A DNA stretch of 5,063 nucleotides from assembly GCA_002869465.1 (NCBI GenBank), contig PKSW01000166.1, positions 1 through 5,063 of the forward strand, read 5' to 3'. The stretch comes from Marinilabiliales bacterium (GTDB lineage: Bacteria; Bacteroidota; Bacteroidia; Bacteroidales; F082). Positions 1 to 5,063 of the stretch are shown in pieces (positions within the stretch are counted from its first letter, which is position 1; each line of letters opens with the position of its first letter). A program made the translations under genes and the position numbers. A model generated the notes under the pieces. That model did no database searches. It worked only from the letters and a program-made list of their open reading frames with translations, and was not told where the DNA came from.

Positions 1-307
1 TTGAACGAATAAACTTTGCTGGAATATCTCATTCAGCGGACAATGCTGTGGCTTTTTGTATTGAGGTGTCGGAAATATCAACTCCGGTTACTTCGGCTCC
101 TTGTCTTGCTAATGATAGGGTATCCATTCCAAAGTGACATTGAAGATGCAGCAGTTTCTTTCCCCTGATGTCTCCCAATTCTTCAATTTCGATATGATTT
201 AGCGAAGTTTTTCCATTCTTAAAACTGTCAATATCATAAAAGACTGAATCTGCATGTAAAGTTGTCAATTCATTCCAGCTTTCTCTATTGTGCTCAAAAC
301 TATTCAT
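1..307 (-). pseudogene. Class I SAM-dependent methyltransferase, interrupted by an in-frame TGA and cut by the window edge
   Basis: The N-terminal part of a methyltransferase that would transfer a methyl group from S-adenosylmethionine to an unknown substrate in the cytoplasm. The open part runs from the ATG at 307-305 to a TGA at 31-29 and gives 92 residues. SAM-binding motif I is clear at residues 52-62 (LLHLQCHFGMD), and the acidic end of strand 2 is D77 in VTGVDIS. The family is usually about 250 residues or more, so 92 residues cannot form the whole fold. Past the TGA the same frame reads DIPAKFIRS to the window edge, which fits the next conserved strand of this family ('..xPAKFIxxD..'). 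The lesion is therefore a single nonsense codon and not a normal gene end. It could be a real pseudogene or a base-call error. No Shine-Dalgarno sequence is evident. The start lies 32 bp after the upstream hydrolase stop, so the two are probably co-transcribed. Confidence 0.72.
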
Positions 308-339
308 CTGTTATTTGCATTTTTTTATTTAATGTCAGT

Positions 340-1602
340 TCATAGTCTGTGGCTGGTTTCTTTAACTTTTTTTATTTTATCATAATCCTTCAAAGCCAAT
401 TTAATACTTGAAATTACCAGGTCGGGTTCATCCGTTTGAACAAAATGGCTTGAGTTTGAACAATAAAATAACTTCCCATATTTCAGAGGATATAAAAGTT
501 CTAACCATCGTTTCATCTGGATGTAGCTATTTATTCTCCACATCTTTTCCCTGTCAAAAATTGTTGGTGGTTCTGTATCAGAAAAGCCACCTGCCTTAAT
601 AAAATGTACGGGTACGTCAGGCAAAGGATTCCGGTCGCACTCTACGAATTCTGTTTTGGTCAGTTGTCTTGATATTTTCACTTCTTCAACATAGAAACCA
701 GGCATTTCTTCATAAAGTTTCTCTATAAAATCATCATATGGTTTTCCAAAAATTGAATCAATCTGATGTTGGGTCAATCCTATTTCGAGATAAGGCAAAT
801 CGCCGTCTCCCTTTTTTTTAGTAAAGTCAATGGGGTCTATAAAAATAAGACCTGCCACTTCCTCTGGATACTTGGAGGCAAAACTTCTTATATATGCTCC
901 TCCAAATGAATGAGAAACTAATAAATAAGGAGGTTTTAGGCCCTTCTCTAATAGCATTTCTCTCAAATTATTAACTATATGCTCAGTTGTTGGTGGGAGG
1001 GAGTCGTTTTCTGATTCTCCTATTCTTGGGCGGTTGTATCTAAAAACAGCATTTGTTTTAGAAATTTCTGCTGCTACTGTTTCCCAACTTCCAAAACCAC
1101 TTGCCATTCCATTTTCAAATACAACAACGGGTTTATCTACTTGATTGTATTCCATTCCTGAGGTTAAGACTTCAACTTTGAATCCATTAATAGTTATGAA
1201 GTCTATATTGGAATAGGCTATGTCTTTATTTGCTTTAACCAATTCAATAAGGGGTTGCCATCTTTTATCACTGTATAGAGATTTCAAATCAGGATCTCCT
1301 TTTATATGCCCATAATCCATGTAATCCATTTTGGTGGCAACATAATTTAAATGGTAAAAAGCGCTATCAGGAACGCTTGCCAAAGCCCAGGAACAAGCAG
1401 CATTATAACGATGGTTTATGGTTATTTTAGCATCATGTGCATTAAAAGCTTCAGAAAATTCAAGCGCAGAATTTTTATAGTCTTTTACCTGATAAAGGGA
1501 GTCTGCTTTTCTGATAAGAACATCATACTTCTGATGATTTTTCTGAGCAAGTAAAGATGTTGCTGAAATCAATAAGGTGAGTAAAAATAATGTCGTTTTC
1601 AT
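340..1602 (-). CDS. Secreted TPR-like / alpha-beta hydrolase fusion protein
   Basis: A 420-residue exported protein, probably an esterase-like or peptidase-like hydrolase of unknown substrate. Residues 1-19 are a signal peptide with a hydrophobic core ending in SLLA, cleaved before Q20, which suggests a periplasmic or secreted location. Residues about 24-124 look like degenerate TPR helices (KADSLYQVKDYKNSALEFSEAF, then HRYNAACSWALASVPDSAFYHL). They end in a segment (DPDLKSLYSDKRWQPLI) common in Bacteroidota TPR proteins. Residues about 140-410 form the alpha/beta hydrolase: the oxyanion-type ENGMASG at 163-169, nucleophile elbow SHSFGG with Ser232, strand LIFIDP at 252-257, and a likely catalytic His386 in SSHFVQTDEP. 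The acid is uncertain (D342 or D256). The first glycine of the usual GxSxG is replaced by Ser230. The ATG at 1602 is chosen because it begins the signal peptide; an AAGAAAAC purine stretch lies just upstream. It heads a two-gene unit with the broken methyltransferase. Confidence 0.87.
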   Translation of the reverse strand: MKTTLFLLTLLISATSLLAQKNHQKYDVLIRKADSLYQVKDYKNSALEFSEAFNAHDAKITINHRYNAACSWALASVPDSAFYHLNYVATKMDYMDYGHIKGDPDLKSLYSDKRWQPLIELVKANKDIAYSNIDFITINGFKVEVLTSGMEYNQVDKPVVVFENGMASGFGSWETVAAEISKTNAVFRYNRPRIGESENDSLPPTTEHIVNNLREMLLEKGLKPPYLLVSHSFGGAYIRSFASKYPEEVAGLIFIDPIDFTKKKGDGDLPYLEIGLTQHQIDSIFGKPYDDFIEKLYEEMPGFYVEEVKISRQLTKTEFVECDRNPLPDVPVHFIKAGGFSDTEPPTIFDREKMWRINSYIQMKRWLELLYPLKYGKLFYCSNSSHFVQTDEPDLVISSIKLALKDYDKIKKVKETSHRL

Positions 1603-1650
1603 ATGTTTTCTTAATATTGGTTACAATCAAAGTTGAAAGAAACTTGCCGC

Positions 1651-1787
1651 TAACGTTTGGCGGTATGAAACGTTGCGCATTTCGAAGCACAAATTTATCA
1701 ACCCACCGCACCGTTTATTTAATATTACTCTGCTCAAATATTGTACTATCCGCGTAATGTTTTATGACAGCGTGTTATACAGCGTTA
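1651..1787 (-). repeat. attC-like imperfect inverted-repeat element (element A)
   Basis: This 137-nt element fills most of the 193-bp spacer after the hydrolase lipoprotein. On the coding strand it opens with TAAC (1787-1784) and closes with GTTA (1654-1651). The arm GCTGTATAACACGCTG (1783-1768) is complementary to 1675-1660 at 12 of 16 positions. Five extra bases, CAAAC (1659-1655), lie only on the 3' side between the arm and GTTA. The centre contains a possible small hairpin with AATATT on each side of a 10-nt loop. Paired outer boxes, paired inner arms and bases unpaired on one strand only are hallmarks of folded integron attC sites, and the length is within the attC range. The outer boxes match the attC consensus (RYYYAAC / GTTRRRY) only in AAC/GTT, so the assignment is tentative. 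A non-integron interspersed repeat is the main alternative. Confidence 0.45.
1690..1697 (-). promoter_or_regulatory. Possible Bacteroidota -7 element (TAAATTTG) upstream of the TPR-hydrolase gene
   Basis: On the minus strand 1697-1690 reads TAAATTTG, an exact match to the Bacteroidota -7 consensus TAnnTTTG. It lies about 88 bp before the ATG of the TPR-hydrolase gene and inside attC-like element A. No TTG at the usual -33 distance is visible, so this is only half a promoter and could be chance in AT-rich DNA. Confidence 0.25.
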
Positions 1788-1795
1788 TTATTACA

Positions 1796-2785
1796 TTAAA
1801 TTTTCTTTAAAAACCAGTTAACCAATTCTTCATTATCAACAATTGTCCAGGTATGCGGAGACGAACCTTTCTCATAGTCATTCCTTTTATTGTAAGAAGT
1901 AATTAATTCTACTTCCAAGTTTCCAGCTTGTCTCAGATAATTATAAAATCCTGCAAGGTCAATGCTATTAATTGTTTTATAATCTTTTCCCCTGTTTTCA
2001 ACCCACCATTCTATGTCAGGTTCATGATACATTCTTATTGGAATATTTTTAAAGAGTTCAATTTTACTTCTCTTTTCATCGTTATATACAAAAGGTGAAT
2101 AATTAATATAAGCTTCCATGGATTCGGTTGGTGAACCCCCTAAATTCTCTTTTAAGTAATGCAAAACCCAGCGTGCTTCACCAACAGCATTTGGATGAAC
2201 ATTATTAATTATTGCTTGCTGTTGTTCATGCCACATTCTTTCCATGTCTAATGGAGCATCGCAAATGGCAATTGCATCAGGCCGAAAACCGATTTTTGAT
2301 TTATCCAAAAAACAATATTCGCTATATCTTAAAGCCATTGTTCCACCTAGAGACATCCCAGCCAAGAATTTAGGTTTGTCAGAAAGTTTATTTTTGTCTA
2401 AAGCACTTCCAATTAGTTCATCAATGGTATTAATTTCTTTATCTGTAAATAGAAATTCTATTTCTTTACCTGTGCTAACAAAAAGCACAGCTATATTTTT
2501 TTTAAGAGATGGTTGTATAATTGCAAACTCAGCAATTTTTTTAGTTGTATCCAAAGCAGAACCGCTTAAAAAAATTATAGTTGCAATAGGTTCTGAGTCT
2601 GGCAGATGCAAGGTGTATCCTTGTTTTGAATATGGAATTTCAATACTGTCAATTTCACTTAATACTTGATTTCCCTTCAATTGAACATAATTTTCAATAA
2701 CAATATGTCTGTCTTCTTGCAGTTTCTTTTGTCCACAAGAGGTGATAAAAGATAAGGATAGTAGAATTAGAATTATTTTATTCAT
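1796..2785 (-). CDS. Alpha/beta-hydrolase-fold lipoprotein, substrate unknown
   Basis: A predicted 329-residue lipoprotein anchored in the cell envelope. The sequence starts with a positively charged, hydrophobic signal (MNKIILILL) and a lipobox ITSC with acylated Cys17. No acidic surface-export signal follows the Cys (GQKKLQED), so a periplasm-facing location is more likely than a surface one. The fold is alpha/beta hydrolase: strand TIIFLSGSALD at 69-79, nucleophile elbow GMSLGG with Ser145, strand DAIAICDAPLD at 170-180, candidate acid around D257 in MYHEPDIEW, and candidate His311 in SSPHTWTI. The family resembles uncharacterised Bacteroidota hydrolases; no substrate can be assigned. A longer frame opens at 2905, but its extra 40 residues come from the inverted-repeat spacer. 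The ATG at 2785 is preferred because it begins the lipoprotein signal and has GAGGAAAT directly before it. The gene stands alone between two attC-like elements. Confidence 0.85.
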   Translation of the reverse strand: MNKIILILLSLSFITSCGQKKLQEDRHIVIENYVQLKGNQVLSEIDSIEIPYSKQGYTLHLPDSEPIATIIFLSGSALDTTKKIAEFAIIQPSLKKNIAVLFVSTGKEIEFLFTDKEINTIDELIGSALDKNKLSDKPKFLAGMSLGGTMALRYSEYCFLDKSKIGFRPDAIAICDAPLDMERMWHEQQQAIINNVHPNAVGEARWVLHYLKENLGGSPTESMEAYINYSPFVYNDEKRSKIELFKNIPIRMYHEPDIEWWVENRGKDYKTINSIDLAGFYNYLRQAGNLEVELITSYNKRNDYEKGSSPHTWTIVDNEELVNWFLKKI

Positions 2786-2786
2786 A

Positions 2787-2793
2787 TTTCCTC
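2787..2793 (-). promoter_or_regulatory. Ribosome binding site that fixes the start of the hydrolase lipoprotein
   Basis: GAGGAAA at 2793-2787 is followed by one T and then the ATG at 2785. It is the only good Shine-Dalgarno sequence in the window, and it supports the lipoprotein-signal start over the upstream ATG at 2905. Confidence 0.6.
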
Positions 2794-2809
2794 GGTTATT
2801 AATGCTATA

Positions 2810-2933
2810 TAACGGTAAATTGTATGAGTAGCTGTAGACTGCATGGCACTCTCTTGTCAAGCCACAAAGAAGTTTGAGCGAGCTACAAACATTGATATTT
2901 ACCACATCCTGCCATTACTTATACATTTTGTTA
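2810..2933 (-). repeat. attC-like imperfect inverted-repeat element (element B)
   Basis: This 124-nt element occupies the spacer between the PD40 lipoprotein and the hydrolase lipoprotein. On the coding strand it opens with TAAC (2933-2930) and closes with GTTA (2813-2810). The arm AAAATGTATAAGTA (2929-2916) is complementary to 2830-2817 at 12 of 14 positions. A second perfect 6-bp stem pairs ATGGCA (2915-2910) with TGCCAT (2848-2843). Unpaired bases are found only on the 3' side: ACC (2816-2814) and 12 nt at 2842-2831. Its plan is the same as element A although the sequences differ, as expected of attC sites. It starts 8 bp after the PD40 stop codon, and the next ATG follows 24 bp after its end, which fits a cassette junction. 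The RYYYAAC / GTTRRRY boxes are only partly matched. Confidence 0.47.
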
Positions 2934-2941
2934 ACTTGCGT

Positions 2942-3952
2942 TTATTTAACTATTTTACTTCTTAAATTATTTATTACTGATGCACTCACCCAGTAAATAT
3001 CTGTTCTCCCCATACCCGGATGTTTGTATGAGTTTATGAATTCATTTTTTATCTTTTGATAAGTCAATTTTTCGCCTGTGTCAGTGTTTGCAATAATATG
3101 GCTTGATGTAAAGAAAAAATACTTCCCGTCTGGATCAACCATCGGGCAAAATTCACCCCCGGTTTTATTAATTTCTTCTCCCATATTTTGAGGAATACTC
3201 CACTCGCCGTCACTATTGAATGTGATATACATGCCATTACCGGTAGGTCTGCCATAAGTTCTGAAGATCATGTAATCTTCATCCGGAGAAATATAAATAT
3301 CCCCTTCCCAATATTTGTTAATCGTATCATTTAATTTTACGCATGGTTTAAAACCACTTCCATTACTCCTGGCGTAATAGATGTCCCGGTTATTTCCTCC
3401 TCCTCTTCCCGATGAAAAGTATAAAGTTCCTTCCTTTGTTAAACTGGGATAAATATCATCCTGATCTGAATTTATGTCTGAATCTAAATGTTCAGGTTCA
3501 CCCCATTGCCCATTGATGTTTTTCATGCGCCAGATATCCCAGTCTGTTTTGGGTTTTTGCTGGCTGTCGACAGGGCGTTTGGACACAAAGTACAGCCATT
3601 TTCCATCGGCTGTAATAAAAGGATCTGCGTCTGAATATTCACCTGAAAAACCTGCAACTTCCGGCGCTGACCATTCCTGCCCATTATATTTCATCGACAT
3701 AATCACGAAATTGTTGCCGGGCATGATTACTGAGAATAAAAACTCTGTATAGTCCGGAGAAAAACAGGCATTTATTTCCGCCATTCCGGTTGACACAATA
3801 TTGGGTGCAAATATTTCCGGGGTAAGTCCGGGTTCTTTTTGCCCTAAGTATTTTCCGTTTAAAACGGGCATACCTTCTTTGTCACTTTCTGATTGCCTTG
3901 TATTACATCCAAATGCTATAAAAAGCAATATTATTAAAACATGATATTTCAT
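2942..3952 (-). CDS. PD40 / WD40-like beta-propeller lipoprotein
   Basis: A 336-residue predicted lipoprotein whose body is made of TolB-like PD40 propeller repeats. The N-terminus (MKYHVLIILLFIAFGC) is a short lipoprotein signal with Cys16; AFGC is an imperfect lipobox, but length and hydrophobicity fit. Repeat cores are visible at about 61-74 (NACFSPDYTEFLFS), 110-126 (DPFITADGKWLYFVSKR), 168-182 (YPSLTKEGTLYFSSG), 218-234 (DIYISPDEDYMIFRTYG) and 269-284 (CPMVDPDGKYFFFTSS). Each is of the 'SPDGKxLYFxS' type, with DIW/DIYY outer strands between. The terminal TDIYWVSASVI probably closes the propeller. Such domains usually bind proteins or glycans and no catalytic motif is seen, so the role is unknown. 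The ATG is 26 bp after the S41 peptidase stop, which implies co-transcription. No Shine-Dalgarno sequence is visible, as is common in Bacteroidota. Confidence 0.85.
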   Translation of the reverse strand: MKYHVLIILLFIAFGCNTRQSESDKEGMPVLNGKYLGQKEPGLTPEIFAPNIVSTGMAEINACFSPDYTEFLFSVIMPGNNFVIMSMKYNGQEWSAPEVAGFSGEYSDADPFITADGKWLYFVSKRPVDSQQKPKTDWDIWRMKNINGQWGEPEHLDSDINSDQDDIYPSLTKEGTLYFSSGRGGGNNRDIYYARSNGSGFKPCVKLNDTINKYWEGDIYISPDEDYMIFRTYGRPTGNGMYITFNSDGEWSIPQNMGEEINKTGGEFCPMVDPDGKYFFFTSSHIIANTDTGEKLTYQKIKNEFINSYKHPGMGRTDIYWVSASVINNLRSKIVK

Positions 3953-3978
3953 TACGCAGTCTGTTATTTATCAATTAT

Positions 3979-5063
3979 TTACTGTGTTTGGCCTGCAATG
4001 TTTTCGTCAATCAACCAATACGTATAATTCAGAACTTTATCATATCCGTTAATCATATCAAAATATGTTGGCACTACTTTATAATCCGGAATTACACCTC
4101 GTTCATCATCATAGCCGGCGGGGCGAACAGTATATTGTGTTGAATTCTGAATATTAATCTTCGTATTGGGTAATTCAAATAGCATAATACAACCATAATC
4201 TGTAGGGTTATCCGAGGTCTCATTTCCAACAATATATCCTATGTTATTGTCTTTTATAATAACCGAGAACCCTGTTCCTCCGGAGAAAGTTTCTTTACTG
4301 GTAAGAACAAATAATCTTCCATTAAATCTATATTCATTCTCTTTAGGTATCGTTATTTCTTCCGGAAATGTAGTTATTGTGCCTGCAGGCTGCTCCAGGA
4401 AACAATTAACCAGTTCCATAAAATCCGATGAATTACCTTCTGCTTTTCTGGCTTGTTCAATGGCATTCACAAAAATTGGATGCGTGGTATAGCATTTTTT
4501 CGTTGCTTCGCTGGTCTTTACTTCAGATTTAGCATCCGTAATATAAGGTTTATCGGTCAGGTAATCAACCAAAGTTCCAATTAGATTGGCATTACCACCA
4601 TGATTGGCTCTAACGTCGATAATCAGGTTATTTACTCCACTTTGTTTAATGTCCTTAAATGAACTTCTAAGTAAGCTATCATACTCCTCGAATTGGAACT
4701 CAAATGTATTGATCTCCATGACCGCAGTGCTTCTGTCTTTCTCAATGTGGTATTCAAAATCTTTCGTATAGCGGGGTGTGTAATCTTGTGCAATAAATTC
4801 TTTTTTTACTCCACTAATAGTTGTTGTCATGATACTATCAGAGTTTGGCACAATATAGCTGATGATGAATTGCTCACTAAAACCATATTCCAGCCACAAT
4901 AATTTTGACCAGTGAAACGCAAGTGTTTTTCCAATATCGCCGTTGGGTCTGACAACTAAATAAGGTGAAAAATCCTCAATAATCTTTGTTACCGGAATTT
5001 TGTTTATGGCAATTAATTCAGTCCCTTTGGTTAGCTGATTATTTGAAGAATAATTTTGGTCAA
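3979..5063 (-). CDS. S41-family (C-terminal-processing/tricorn-like) serine peptidase, 5' end outside the window
   Basis: The C-terminal 360 residues of an S41 serine peptidase whose frame is open to the right edge, so the true start is not in the window. The TTG at 4899 is not a credible start because clear domain sequence precedes it. Counting from the first complete codon (5061), residues about 8-30 (LTKGTELIAINKIPVTKII) resemble the substrate-binding loop of a PDZ-like region. NLIIDVRANHGGN at 145-157 is the conserved S41 strand and glycine-rich turn. LFVLTSKETFSGGTGF at 250-265 holds the likely nucleophile Ser260 (codon 4284-4282). GYIVGNETS at 275-283 and GVIPDYKVVPT at 322-332 match late S41 motifs. 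A lysine about 25 residues after the serine, as in classical Ctp proteases, is not obvious, which favours the tricorn/IRBP-like branch with a different base. Export is likely but the signal is not visible. It leads an apparent operon with the PD40 lipoprotein. Confidence 0.82.
   Translation of the reverse strand, partial: DQNYSSNNQLTKGTELIAINKIPVTKIIEDFSPYLVVRPNGDIGKTLAFHWSKLLWLEYGFSEQFIISYIVPNSDSIMTTTISGVKKEFIAQDYTPRYTKDFEYHIEKDRSTAVMEINTFEFQFEEYDSLLRSSFKDIKQSGVNNLIIDVRANHGGNANLIGTLVDYLTDKPYITDAKSEVKTSEATKKCYTTHPIFVNAIEQARKAEGNSSDFMELVNCFLEQPAGTITTFPEEITIPKENEYRFNGRLFVLTSKETFSGGTGFSVIIKDNNIGYIVGNETSDNPTDYGCIMLFELPNTKINIQNSTQYTVRPAGYDDERGVIPDYKVVPTYFDMINGYDKVLNYTYWLIDENIAGQTQ

Noticed and set aside
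308..316. The 9-mer AAATAACAG (coding strand) before the methyltransferase start, also present at 3969-3961 before the PD40 gene
   Set aside because: The spacing to the ATG differs (0 versus 8 nt), and a shared AT-rich 9-mer in 5 kb is weak evidence for a regulatory site.
318..332. The A/T-run between the TPR-hydrolase and methyltransferase genes as a terminator
   Set aside because: No GC-rich stem precedes it, and on the coding strand it is an A run, not a U run.
1523..1711. A 62-residue minus-strand frame overlapping the start of the TPR-hydrolase gene
   Set aside because: It runs across element A and the signal peptide region in another frame and encodes no recognisable domain.
2244..2669. 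A 141-residue plus-strand open frame
   Set aside because: It is antisense to the hydrolase lipoprotein, shows no recognisable motif, and the minus-strand frame carries clear domain signatures. The other plus-strand frames are rejected for the same reason.
2786..2905. A 40-residue N-terminal extension of the hydrolase lipoprotein from an ATG at 2905
   Set aside because: The extension reads through the inverted-repeat element, and it would bury a clear lipoprotein signal peptide and the only good ribosome binding site in the window.
4897..4899. TTG at 4899 as the start of the S41 peptidase
   Set aside because: The frame is open to the window edge, and the upstream codons encode PDZ-like sequence belonging to the same protein.

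Overview
The window is an AT-rich bacterial segment with every supported gene on the minus strand. It very probably comes from a member of the Bacteroidota. This rests on three things: two lipoprotein-type signal peptides and one signal peptidase I type peptide ending in 'LLAQ', the protein families themselves (PD40 propeller lipoprotein, S41 peptidase, TPR/alpha-beta hydrolase fusion), and weak or absent Shine-Dalgarno sequences at most starts. No genus can be named from the sequence.

In the direction of transcription (right to left) the order is as follows. An S41-family peptidase enters from the right edge and lacks its 5' end (5063-3979). It is followed 26 bp later by a lipoprotein with PD40/WD40-like propeller repeats (3952-2942). 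A 156-bp spacer holds an imperfect inverted-repeat element (2933-2810). Next is an alpha/beta-hydrolase-fold lipoprotein (2785-1796), whose start should be trimmed to the lipoprotein signal peptide. A 193-bp spacer holds a second element of the same design (1787-1651). Then come a secreted TPR-plus-alpha/beta-hydrolase fusion (1602-340) and, 32 bp later, the start of a class I SAM-dependent methyltransferase (307-1). The methyltransferase frame is broken by an in-frame TGA at 31-29 but stays recognisable up to the window edge.

The most interesting feature is the pair of spacer elements. On the coding strand each begins with TAAC and ends with GTTA. The arms are imperfectly complementary, and unpaired bases next to the terminal GTTA lie only on the 3' side. 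Lengths are 124 and 137 nt, within the known size range of integron attC sites. Together with the uniform gene orientation and the mix of unrelated one- or two-gene units, this suggests an array of mobile gene cassettes, possibly an attC cluster without a nearby integrase. No integrase is visible, and the outer box sequences match the attC consensus only partly, so this is a hypothesis.

At least three products carry export signals (two predicted lipoproteins and one periplasmic or secreted hydrolase), and the S41 peptidase is probably exported too. The S41/PDZ-like gene and the PD40 propeller gene are probably co-transcribed. No shared pathway linking the hydrolases, methyltransferase and peptidase can be shown from the sequence.
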